Below are positions 1-6,561 of a DNA stretch of 7,121 nucleotides, piece by piece; within the stretch, counting starts at the first letter, position 1; every line of letters starts with the position of its first letter. Origin of the DNA: Candidatus Igneacidithiobacillus taiwanensis (GTDB lineage Bacteria > Pseudomonadota > Gammaproteobacteria > Acidithiobacillales > Acidithiobacillaceae); NCBI GenBank assembly GCA_002341825.1, contig DDOU01000132.1, forward strand, positions 11,640-18,760, in the 5' to 3' direction. A program made the position numbers and the translations under genes. The notes beneath the pieces are model-generated. The model ran no database searches. It was not told the origin of the DNA and worked only from the letters and a program-made list of their open reading frames with translations.

Positions 1-1445
1 CGGCACCCTTGCCAATCCCGCCGCAGTACGGCGGGCAGCTCGCTGCCGACGGGGTACGTGAGTTTCATCTGCACATTGCTGCGGGGGTAAGCGAGCTGAG
101 TGCCGGCTTACACACCCCTACCTGGGGTTACAACGGCGCGTTTCTGGGGCCGGCCTTGCTGATTCCGCGGCACCAGCCCGTGCGCCTCTGGGTACACAAC
201 GCTCTTCAGGAAAGCACCACGACCCATTGGCACGGCGCCCATGTTCCGGGCAGCATGGACGGTGGTCCACAAAGTCTGATTCGGCCGGGGAAGACTTGGC
301 GCTACGCCTACCAACTCGATCAGCCCGAAGCCACCCTTTGGTATCACCCGCACCCTGCCTCGCGCACCGGGCCGCACGTTTACGCTGGTTTGGCTGGACT
401 CTACTTGGTACAGGACGGTACCGATGCGGCCTTGGGCCTGCCGCGCAGCTGGGGCGTCGATGACATACCGGTGATCGTGCAGGATCGTGTATTGGACGAC
501 ACCGGCACCTTGCAGTACATGCCGACGGCCATGGACGTGATGGGAATGAAGGGCAATCGCTTTCTCATCAATGGGCGGGAAGCCCCCGTTTTCCATGCAC
601 CGGCGCAATGGGTACGGATGCGACTGCTGAACGCCTCGAATGCCCGGCTCTATAATTTTGCCTTTTCCGACGACCGCGAGTTTTACGTCATTGCCAGCGA
701 TGCCGGCTATCTGGCGGCCCCGGTTGCGGTGCGGCGTTTGCTCTTGGCTCCGGCAGAGCGTGCCGAAATTCTCATCGACTTGCGCAGTCTTGCGGGTAAA
801 GAACTCTACCTACGTAGTGATTCCGGGAGCGTTGTCCCAGCATTGAGCGCACGCTCCATGGACAGCGATGCCTACGATCGCAGCAATTTTCCGCTCCTCG
901 CCATACGCGTGCGACCGCGCCTGGGGCCGGGTGGCAGGCTGCCTGACCGTTTGGCGGAGATTCCCTCCCTGCAGGCCAATGCGCAAACTCGGCAATTTGT
1001 GTTGCGCGGTATGGCAATGCAGCAGGATATGCCGGAATTACGCCAAGCGATGCAGCAGGTGCGCCATGCCGGACCCGGAGGAATGTCTCTGGGTATTGAT
1101 GGACAGCGCTTATTCTCCATCAACGATCGCTATATGGATATGCAGGTGATCAACGAAAAGCTGCGGTTAGGCAGTACAGAAATCTGGCAAATCGAAAATC
1201 GTGCCGAGATGGCGCATACCTTTCATGTACATGGAACCTCATTCCAAATTCTTTCGCGCAACGGTGCAGTGCCACCAGCGACCGAGCGTGGATGGAAAGA
1301 CACCTTACTCATTCGCCGCGACGAGACGGTGCGTTTCATTGCCCACTATGCACAGCCGGCGACGGAAGAATTCCCCTACATGTACCACTGCCACATGCTC
1401 GAGCATGAGGACAATGGCATGATGGGGCAATTCACCGTGACCTGA
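1..1445 (+). CDS. cueO: CueO-like periplasmic multicopper oxidase (5' end cut by window)
   Basis: The product is a three-domain multicopper oxidase of the CueO/cuprous oxidase type, which oxidises Cu(I) to Cu(II) in the periplasm using O2. The frame is open to the left edge. A TTG at 9 is available, but the first residues (LPIPP) match the start of mature CueO as I recall it, so the real start and an export (probably Tat) signal lie upstream. Counting from that TTG, copper ligands are all present: HWHG (H73, H75), WYHPH (H113, H115), HTFHVHG (H403, H406, H408), HCHMLEH (H460, C461, H462, H466) and the axial M471. The Met-rich insert before domain 3 is short (Met 335, 337, 341, 348, 359, then YMDM at 375-378), much smaller than in E. 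coli CueO. The stop at 1443-1445 lies 2 bp from the stop of the convergent gene. The family is certain; cuprous oxidase specificity is inferred from overall resemblance to CueO. Confidence 0.93.
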   Translation, partial: APLPIPPQYGGQLAADGVREFHLHIAAGVSELSAGLHTPTWGYNGAFLGPALLIPRHQPVRLWVHNALQESTTTHWHGAHVPGSMDGGPQSLIRPGKTWRYAYQLDQPEATLWYHPHPASRTGPHVYAGLAGLYLVQDGTDAALGLPRSWGVDDIPVIVQDRVLDDTGTLQYMPTAMDVMGMKGNRFLINGREAPVFHAPAQWVRMRLLNASNARLYNFAFSDDREFYVIASDAGYLAAPVAVRRLLLAPAERAEILIDLRSLAGKELYLRSDSGSVVPALSARSMDSDAYDRSNFPLLAIRVRPRLGPGGRLPDRLAEIPSLQANAQTRQFVLRGMAMQQDMPELRQAMQQVRHAGPGGMSLGIDGQRLFSINDRYMDMQVINEKLRLGSTEIWQIENRAEMAHTFHVHGTSFQILSRNGAVPPATERGWKDTLLIRRDETVRFIAHYAQPATEEFPYMYHCHMLEHEDNGMMGQFTVT

Positions 1446-1447
1446 GC

Positions 1448-2476
1448 TTATTGGGAAAGGATCGGTCGGTACACGAATATTGCGTGGTCCATGCCGGCGT
1501 AGGCGTAGACCTCGTGGTTACGTGGGTTGATGGCTCCGGTATGGGTGCTGAGGTATCCGGTTTTGACAAAAGCCACGGGTTTCAGGCTAACCGCATTATA
1601 GACGTCAAATCCCTTCGCCTTGCTTTCAAAAGCGTAGACCAGTTGATATTGCGGATCGAGCACTACCTCATCGATACCGCTCTGCGAAGGTAGACGCTTT
1701 AGGATTTTTAAATCCTTACCCTGGAGTACCAAGATGCCGTCTTTGGTTGTGCCGACCCACAAATCGCCGGTTTTTTCATCAAAGGCCTGCCCCTTGGTGT
1801 GCGAGTTTTGACCATTAGCGGTGGGTAGGGCGGTGTTGATCTTATGGATGATCTGGTTATTTTTTAGATTGATGACTTCTTCCCAAGAGTCATCCGGCAT
1901 ATAGAGTCGATCCTTGGCGGCACGCAAGGTACCAACATCAGGGCCACTTCCCGATTGCGGATACAGTGCGATCTTGCCGATAAAGCGGGGTTTTTCTCCT
2001 AGCCGGTATATATCAATCCAATTGCTGTCATCCATGGCAACATACAAGCGATGATTGCGGGTGTCGGCATAGATGGCGTCGGGAGTCAAGCCAACGGGCC
2101 GAAAGTGGTATACAACTTTCCAGCTATGCTTAGAGATGACATAGATTTGATCGTTGGCTTGGCCATTGCTTTTGCCATTGGAAGTCCAGTAGACATAGTT
2201 CTTATCCCAAGCCATACCCGAAGGATTTTGAATTCCTCCTTGAATGATATGCGCGATCTTATTGTCAGCAGGATTGATCACCGCGCCACCGCTGTACGCC
2301 ATGGAGGCATAAATATTTTGGGTTTCGGGATCGTAACGGAGAAGATCGCCATGGCCATCCGTCGTGGGCAATACGATTTTCTTGACCAATTGGAAGTGGA
2401 CGGTTTCGGCGGAGGAGATGAGTGGCACGCAGGCAATAACGGCTGCTATGCCAATGGAGAGCAGTAAAGATTTCAT
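1448..2476 (-). CDS. Secreted YncE-like beta-propeller protein
   Basis: This is a 342-residue exported protein with repeated short beta-strand units of the YncE / cytochrome-d1-like propeller type. Examples are RYDPETQNIYAS, DTRNHRLYVAMD, DEKTGDLWVGTT, DPQYQLVYAFES and NPRNHEVYAYAG, spaced roughly 40-60 residues apart and consistent with a seven-bladed propeller. E. coli YncE has nearly the same length. The N-terminus is a signal peptide (K2, hydrophobic 4-20). Cleavage is plausible after SSA (residue 23), but VIAC at 13-16 also fits a lipobox. No enzyme active site is visible and there is no CXXCH haem motif, so it is probably a binding or accessory protein in the periplasm. The start ATG (2474-2476) has AGAGGA at 2483-2488 with 6-nt spacing. 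The gene diverges from a TonB-dependent receptor. Its GC is about 49% in sampled lines, lower than the outer genes. The fold is well supported; the ligand is unknown. Confidence 0.85.
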   Translation of the reverse strand: MKSLLLSIGIAAVIACVPLISSAETVHFQLVKKIVLPTTDGHGDLLRYDPETQNIYASMAYSGGAVINPADNKIAHIIQGGIQNPSGMAWDKNYVYWTSNGKSNGQANDQIYVISKHSWKVVYHFRPVGLTPDAIYADTRNHRLYVAMDDSNWIDIYRLGEKPRFIGKIALYPQSGSGPDVGTLRAAKDRLYMPDDSWEEVINLKNNQIIHKINTALPTANGQNSHTKGQAFDEKTGDLWVGTTKDGILVLQGKDLKILKRLPSQSGIDEVVLDPQYQLVYAFESKAKGFDVYNAVSLKPVAFVKTGYLSTHTGAINPRNHEVYAYAGMDHAIFVYRPILSQ

Positions 2477-2506
2477 TGGGTATCCTCTATCGTAGCGGGC
2501 GACGGA

Positions 2507-2535
2507 AAGATAGCAGCCGCCAGCGCCAAGGTCTA
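2507..2535 (-). promoter_or_regulatory. Candidate sigma-70 promoter of the propeller gene
   Basis: On the minus strand, TAGACC (2535-2530, 4 of 6 to TTGACA) is followed after 17 nt by TATCTT (2512-2507, 4 of 6 to TATAAT), preceded by an extended -10 TG (TGCTATCTT). Transcription would start near 2500, giving a leader of about 24 nt that contains the AGAGGA Shine-Dalgarno site. A second, weaker -10-like TACAAT lies at 2578-2573 without a convincing -35. The assignment is by inspection only. Confidence 0.35.
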
Positions 2536-2644
2536 CGTGCGTTAGGGAGATGCCTCGGCTGTGATCCAGCTAATTGTACGCTAAGAATTGTGCGGTACGG
2601 TGAAGCGTTAAGGGCAGAGAATCGCAGTAAGGATGCCGTATCTA

Positions 2645-2700
2645 TTGTCATAAAAAATTCATAAAAGGTTCATAAAACTGTAATAATAATGTGCTAGCCT
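2645..2700 (+). promoter_or_regulatory. Pho-box-like tandem repeat plus extended -10 promoter for the TonB receptor
   Basis: Four 7-nt units lie at exact 11-bp spacing, separated by AAAA, AAAA and AAAA: TTGTCAT (2645-2651), AATTCAT (2656-2662), GGTTCAT (2667-2673) and CTGTAAT (2678-2684). The PhoB consensus is tandem CTGTCAT units separated by 4 A/T-rich bases. The outer two units match it 6 of 7 and the inner two 4 of 7. After the last unit a 10-nt gap leads to TAGCCT (2695-2700), preceded by TG at 2692-2693, an extended -10. A gap of about 10 nt is what I recall for the E. coli phoA promoter, where PhoB replaces the -35. Orientation points to the receptor gene. Alternative readings are a phased A-tract bend or UP-like element. 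Confidence 0.55.
2648..2677 (+). repeat. Three exact 11-bp-spaced TCATAAAA direct repeats
   Basis: TCATAAAA occurs at 2648-2655, 2659-2666 and 2670-2677, with an invariant 11-bp period. They form the core of the Pho-box-like element described separately. The period is one helical turn, so protein contacts would fall on the same face and the A-tracts would also tend to bend the DNA. Confidence 0.85.
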
Positions 2701-2708
2701 CTCACGTG

Positions 2709-2729
2709 TTTGGTTGTTATACGACCAAA
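2709..2729. promoter_or_regulatory. 21-bp dyad at the predicted transcription start of the receptor gene
   Basis: Arms TTTGGTTGT (2709-2717) and ACGACCAAA (2721-2729) pair over 9 bp around TAT, with a single T-G pair (2715/2723) that would be a G-U wobble in RNA. It sits at or just after the start predicted from the -10 at 2695-2700, and 43 bp before the ATG. It could be a dimeric-repressor operator, or a 5'-terminal stem-loop in the mRNA that affects stability or translation. It is not followed by a clean T tract, so a terminator is unlikely. Confidence 0.5.
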
Positions 2730-2759
2730 AGTTTTGTTGAGATACAACGATCCGCTACG

Positions 2760-2764
2760 AGAGG
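2760..2764 (+). promoter_or_regulatory. Shine-Dalgarno site deciding the receptor start
   Basis: AGAGG at 2760-2764 lies 8 nt before the ATG at 2773 but only 2 nt before the ATG at 2767. An in-frame TTG at 2710 falls inside the dyad. The spacing therefore favours 2773 as the start. Confidence 0.7.
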
Positions 2765-2772
2765 TTATGCTC

Positions 2773-5148
2773 ATGTCCCAAAATGCGATGTCTTCTGTTC
2801 CTCCTCGGAGGGTTGCTTCGATTCTGCGGGCGGCCATGGCCGCAGCCGGTTTCCTTAGCGCCGGCATGGCTTACGCCGATACTGCGGTAACCGCGCCCAC
2901 CCAATCCTCTATTTCTGTTGGTGAGGTGAGTGCCGCCATTAGTGCTACTAGCGATCTTGGCAGCAAAGAAGCCAAGAGCCTCACGCAAAAACATAATTTT
3001 AGCTCCGGCCAATCGATCAAGGTGCTCGACAAGGCGCAGATGGCCGCCGCTGGACCCTTGGGCGGCAGTGCTCAAGCCTTGAGCTATGCGCCGGGTGTTG
3101 GTGTTTCTGGGTATGGCTCCAGTGGGGCAACCAAGACTTCCATCAGCATCAATGGAATCAAGCAGGGATGGGGTGGTTTTTCCGGCGGGCAGATCGATGA
3201 TGGTAGCCTGTCGGTAACCTTTGACGGCGTACCTATGGTCGATCCTTCCACGGGGCTATGGCAGTCGCCGCAGGTGCCGCAAACCGGCATCTTACAGGGC
3301 ATTGGCATCACCTATGGTCCCGGCAATCCAGAAAATCGCTGGTATAACAATATTGGTGGTCAAATCGATTTTGTACCGCTGCAGCCCACCGCCAAGCCGG
3401 GTGGCGACATCAAGCTTACCTATGGCAGCTATGACGCGAAAAATATCGTTTTCAACATTCGTACCGGCAGTATCGACGGCTGGTCTACCATCCTTGCCGG
3501 TGGCGCCGGATCGTCCAATAGTTATCGGCAAAGCCCGGATGGTTTCAATAACCCAAGTTATAGCTACGCCTGGTTTTTGAAGACGCGTAAGACGTTCAGC
3601 AATGGCGATTTTTCTGTTGGCGCCTACCTAGCGAAAGGCTCTGGCTATCGACCAGTCCCGATTCCCGTGAACTCGATTGCCGGTGTGACCTTGGATGGCA
3701 CCGCCAATTCGCCGCTATATAGTCAGACAGCAAGTGGGTATTATTCTTCCCTACCGAATAGTGTTTGGTTCAAGCAGGACAGCAACAGCACTTGGTTACT
3801 GTACAGCAAGCTGAATGTCGATCTCGACAAAACCTGGTCGCTGCACAACATGATCTGGTATCGCTATGGTCATCGGCTACACTTTCATTATAATAACTAT
3901 GGCTTGTCCAATCCCAGTAATCTCTACGAGTATAACAACCCGCACGACTCGGTCTATGGCGACAAACTGTTTTTGACCGCCAAATTGCCCTATAACGAAG
4001 TCAGCTTCGGTGGCTTCTTTCTCAATAGCGATTACAACACCAGGAATGCCTTCTATAATACCAACGCGCCCTACTATGGTTCGCGTCTAGTACCAAATGC
4101 GCATTATCGCAGCGATTATTTTCAGCAGACCGACCTCGCTGCCTTTGTGCAAGATCGGATCTCGCCAATGTCCAACCTGCACATTACCCCGGGCGTTCGC
4201 GTCATCAATTACCAGACGCGCTATACCCCCTCTGGGCAAAGCGATTTTCCACAAGCCTATGCGCTATATCCTCATAATAACCAGGGAGTTCTGCCGGCAG
4301 CCAGTGTAAGTTTCACTCAGGTCGAGCCGTCGTTGGATTTCAATTGGCGTCCCATCCCATGGCTGGCGGTGTTTGCCAGCTATGCCCAGGCATACAAGGA
4401 GCCGCAGGTGGGCGGTGGTGGCGGGCTGTATCAGAAAAAAGCCCCGATCTACAATTTGGAGCACAGCGCAGATTACAATGCGGGTGTGAAGGTGCATTTT
4501 GATAACGCCGCTTTCCTCCATCATTTCCTGTTTACCGCTAGTTTCTATCATCTCCATTACACCAATCAATATATTCCTCTCTATGATAGCAATGGAAACT
4601 ATATTGGTGATGCCAATGGCGATTCCGTATATCAGGGCGTCAATCTCGCTTTGGATGACGAGATCCTCTACAATCTCGATTTGTTCATGAATGCGAACTT
4701 CGAAAAAGCGGTTTTTGATCACTACGTAACCGGTGGCGTTTCTTATGATGGCTTACCGGTATCCAACGTGCCCAATAAAACCTTCAATATTGGCGTTACC
4801 TATCGCTTGCCGCTTGCCGGTACGGTATTGCAGCCGCGCCTGTGGTATCAATACGTTGGCGCGCAGGGCATGTTCAACAACAATACCGGCGCGCCTAGCG
4901 CCGATAAAATGCCGGCCTACGGCACGCTCAACTTGGGTATCGATGAAAAGATTCCCAGCGTCGGTCTGGTACCGTTTTTGCGCCATGTCGACTTGAACTT
5001 GAATATCCTTAATCTCACCAACAATCACTACAACGAATTCCAGTATATTTCGAGTGGTGGCTTGTTGGGCGGCGATTCTGCCGGGCAAGTCCTGGCCCTG
5101 CCGGGCGCGCCAATTACTGTGTACGGAAGCATTTCCGCGCATTTCTAA
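2773..5148 (+). CDS. TonB-dependent outer-membrane receptor
   Basis: This 791-residue outer-membrane active transporter uses TonB/ExbBD energy to import a scarce ligand. From ATG 2773 there is a signal peptide with R12 R13, a hydrophobic stretch at 20-33 and a probable AYA cleavage site after residue 35. A plug-like domain follows (about 60-200) containing QALSYAPGVGVSGYG and SISINGIKQG, with VTFDGVPMVDP and LQGIGITYGPGN further on, which match receptor plug motifs. The rest is a long beta-barrel rich in Tyr, Asn, Gly and aromatic strand ends, with KVHFDNAAFLHHFLFTASFY and NLNILNLTNNHYNEF near the end. The C-terminal residue is Phe, as usual for barrel assembly. A TonB box is not clear; ISVGEVSA (47-54) is a candidate. 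The protein is complete, with no frameshift. A Pho-like box and a dyad precede it and a stem-loop follows. Ligand candidates (siderophore or metal chelate, cofactor, phosphorylated compound) cannot be separated by sequence reading. Confidence 0.93.
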   Translation: MSQNAMSSVPPRRVASILRAAMAAAGFLSAGMAYADTAVTAPTQSSISVGEVSAAISATSDLGSKEAKSLTQKHNFSSGQSIKVLDKAQMAAAGPLGGSAQALSYAPGVGVSGYGSSGATKTSISINGIKQGWGGFSGGQIDDGSLSVTFDGVPMVDPSTGLWQSPQVPQTGILQGIGITYGPGNPENRWYNNIGGQIDFVPLQPTAKPGGDIKLTYGSYDAKNIVFNIRTGSIDGWSTILAGGAGSSNSYRQSPDGFNNPSYSYAWFLKTRKTFSNGDFSVGAYLAKGSGYRPVPIPVNSIAGVTLDGTANSPLYSQTASGYYSSLPNSVWFKQDSNSTWLLYSKLNVDLDKTWSLHNMIWYRYGHRLHFHYNNYGLSNPSNLYEYNNPHDSVYGDKLFLTAKLPYNEVSFGGFFLNSDYNTRNAFYNTNAPYYGSRLVPNAHYRSDYFQQTDLAAFVQDRISPMSNLHITPGVRVINYQTRYTPSGQSDFPQAYALYPHNNQGVLPAASVSFTQVEPSLDFNWRPIPWLAVFASYAQAYKEPQVGGGGGLYQKKAPIYNLEHSADYNAGVKVHFDNAAFLHHFLFTASFYHLHYTNQYIPLYDSNGNYIGDANGDSVYQGVNLALDDEILYNLDLFMNANFEKAVFDHYVTGGVSYDGLPVSNVPNKTFNIGVTYRLPLAGTVLQPRLWYQYVGAQGMFNNNTGAPSADKMPAYGTLNLGIDEKIPSVGLVPFLRHVDLNLNILNLTNNHYNEFQYISSGGLLGGDSAGQVLALPGAPITVYGSISAHF

Positions 5149-5163
5149 GGCGTTGGGGTATTG

Positions 5164-5200
5164 GGCGTCGCCTTTGCGGAGGCGGCGCCTTCGCTATTTC
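5164..5200 (+). terminator. Stem-loop terminator after the receptor gene
   Basis: GGCGTCGCCT (5164-5173) pairs with AGGCGGCGCC (5180-5189) as a 10-bp GC-rich stem with one G-U pair and a 6-nt loop. The tail TTCGCTATTTC is only moderately T-rich, so termination may be partial. It starts 15 bp after the receptor stop and separates that gene from the efflux genes. Confidence 0.6.
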
Positions 5201-5250
5201 TGCGCCTCCACTAATTATTTGCAAAGACACCTGTGCCATACTCTGCAGCT

Positions 5251-6561
5251 ATGTTCCGCAAAGCACCAACTTTGCCCACGGCATTTTCCGGGGTCGCCTT
5301 GGGGCGAGCCGCCATTGTTGCCGTCGCATTTGGCTCGGCCCCGGCATTGGCATCCTCTTGGACGCTTTCCCAAGCGGTTGAGCGCGGTATTGCCGTGCAG
5401 GCGCAGGTGGCGGCTGCCGCAGATCGTGCTCGCGCCAGCCGCGATCTGGCCGCGGCGTCGACGGCCAATCGCCTGCCACAATTGTCCTTGCAGATGGGTG
5501 GGATCTGGTCGGCGAGTCGGCAGGGGCAACCCTTGTTCGTGTCGGCCAATGGCAGCGAGGAGAGTATTGCCGAGCTCGTCGTGACGGCGCCAATTTTTGA
5601 TGCCCAGTTGCAGGCATTGGCAAAGCTGGCGCACGACGGCGCCCTGGTGGCTGCGTACCAAGTTGATCAAGCGCGGCTGCAGACGGCAGCTGCCGTGACC
5701 AATGCATGGTTTGGCTTAGGGTTGGCGCAAGAACAAACGGCGCTGTGGCGACAGACCGTAGATCAGGAAACGCAACTCGTTGCCCGTAGCCAGAAAGCCT
5801 TTCGAGCAGGTTCGGTGGCACGCATGGATCTGGTGCAAACGGAGCTACTACTGACCCAGGCTCGCAACCAGTACGCCCAGGCAAAGGTGCAGCAACAGAC
5901 CGCCGAGCGCGCCCTGAACCTCCAATTGGATCTCCCTGCTACAGCAGCAACGACGCTCGCGACGGCTGCTCTGGCAGGGCCGATGCCTGTACCTACCCGC
6001 ACGGCGCTTTGGCAGCAAATGCAGGCCAAGCAACCGCTTTTGCAGGTGGCGCAGCGGCAGATTCAGGTTGCCGAGGCGCAAAAGTCGGTGCAAGAGGCCA
6101 GCTATCTGCCCGTGTTGAACGCGCAACTGGCCTACGGCGTCGATAGCAGTGGCGTTCCGCGTGGGCATGACCTCGGTTGGCAGGCCGGCCTGCGTCTGGA
6201 TTTTCCGCTTTTTGGATTTGGTCGACGCCAAGCCTCGGTGGCAGCGGCGGGGGCGCAGGTCGCCGCCGTTCGTGCCGATAAGGCAGCCTTGCTCTTACAA
6301 ATGCGCAACCGCTTGAACCAGGATTGGGGAGCCTTTCGCGCTGCCCAGGAAAACGCCCGGCGCGCCGACAAGATCGTGCACCAAGCGGAGGCCGTCTACG
6401 ACATGACGCGCAAGGGTTTTCAGGATGGCGCCATCAATGCCCTGAATCTTGCCCAGGCGCAAAACGCTTGGATTCAGGCACGCCTCAACTCCGTACAAGC
6501 ACGGTTGCGCCTACATATGGCCTATACCCAGCTGCTTTTGGATGAGGGACAAATCCCGTGA
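5251..6561 (+). CDS. TolC-family outer-membrane efflux channel
   Basis: This is the outer-membrane and periplasmic-tunnel component of a tripartite exporter. Starting from ATG 5251 it has 436 residues, typical of the family. It has a signal peptide (basic R3 K4 and R19, hydrophobic 20-33, cleavage after ALA at about 34) with no lipobox Cys, so it is not a lipoprotein of the CusC/OprM kind. Two OEP repeats are visible. The first contains VVTAPIFDAQLQA, GLGLAQEQ and GSVARMDLVQTELLLTQARN; the second contains LRLDFPLFGFGRRQASV, GAINALNLAQAQNAWIQARL and the closing helix LHMAYTQLLLDEG. Long Ala/Gln-rich helices fit the coiled-coil tunnel. An in-frame GTG at 5233 would add six residues, and neither start has a clear Shine-Dalgarno site. 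The stop overlaps the adaptor start by 4 nt, so the two genes are translationally coupled. Sampled GC is about 62%, above the receptor. The substrate cannot be read from the sequence. Confidence 0.92.
   Translation: MFRKAPTLPTAFSGVALGRAAIVAVAFGSAPALASSWTLSQAVERGIAVQAQVAAAADRARASRDLAAASTANRLPQLSLQMGGIWSASRQGQPLFVSANGSEESIAELVVTAPIFDAQLQALAKLAHDGALVAAYQVDQARLQTAAAVTNAWFGLGLAQEQTALWRQTVDQETQLVARSQKAFRAGSVARMDLVQTELLLTQARNQYAQAKVQQQTAERALNLQLDLPATAATTLATAALAGPMPVPTRTALWQQMQAKQPLLQVAQRQIQVAEAQKSVQEASYLPVLNAQLAYGVDSSGVPRGHDLGWQAGLRLDFPLFGFGRRQASVAAAGAQVAAVRADKAALLLQMRNRLNQDWGAFRAAQENARRADKIVHQAEAVYDMTRKGFQDGAINALNLAQAQNAWIQARLNSVQARLRLHMAYTQLLLDEGQIP
6544..6549 (+). promoter_or_regulatory. Shine-Dalgarno site of the adaptor gene, inside the channel gene
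   Basis: GAGGGA lies 8 nt before the GTG at 6558, within the last codons of the channel gene. It supports a GTG start overlapping the upstream TGA and coupling between the two genes. Confidence 0.75.

Noticed and set aside
108..608. 166-codon open frame antisense to the multicopper oxidase.
   Set aside because: The sense frame contains the oxidase copper motifs. The antisense product shows no domain, signal or start context.
1448..2476. Beta-propeller phytase, suggested by the Pho-like control of the neighbouring gene.
   Set aside because: I could not find the calcium- and phosphate-binding acidic motifs expected of that family. The repeats look like the YncE type instead.
2476..2664. 62-codon open frame in the divergent intergenic region.
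   Set aside because: It has no ribosome site or recognisable protein features. It starts at a TTG overlapping the propeller start region and ends within the Pho-like repeats, so it is probably chance.
2681..2699. TAATAATAAT stretch resembling part of a Fur box upstream of the receptor.
   Set aside because: The first 12 positions fit GATAAT repeats moderately (9 of 12), but the remaining third of the 19-bp consensus does not fit. The 11-bp-periodic Pho-like array explains the same bases better.
2710..2772. N-terminal extension of the receptor from TTG 2710.
   Set aside because: The TTG lies within the dyad and has no ribosome site. ATG 2773 has AGAGG at 8 nt and gives a normal signal peptide.
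4264..4722. 152-codon open frame antisense to the receptor, rich in Ile.
   Set aside because: The Ile-rich content comes from reverse-complemented Asn/Asp/Tyr codons of the barrel. There is no independent evidence of coding.
5249..5884. 211-codon open frame antisense to the channel gene.
   Set aside because: Pro/Arg-rich, low-complexity composition is typical of the reverse strand of a GC-rich gene. The sense strand encodes a clear TolC-family protein.
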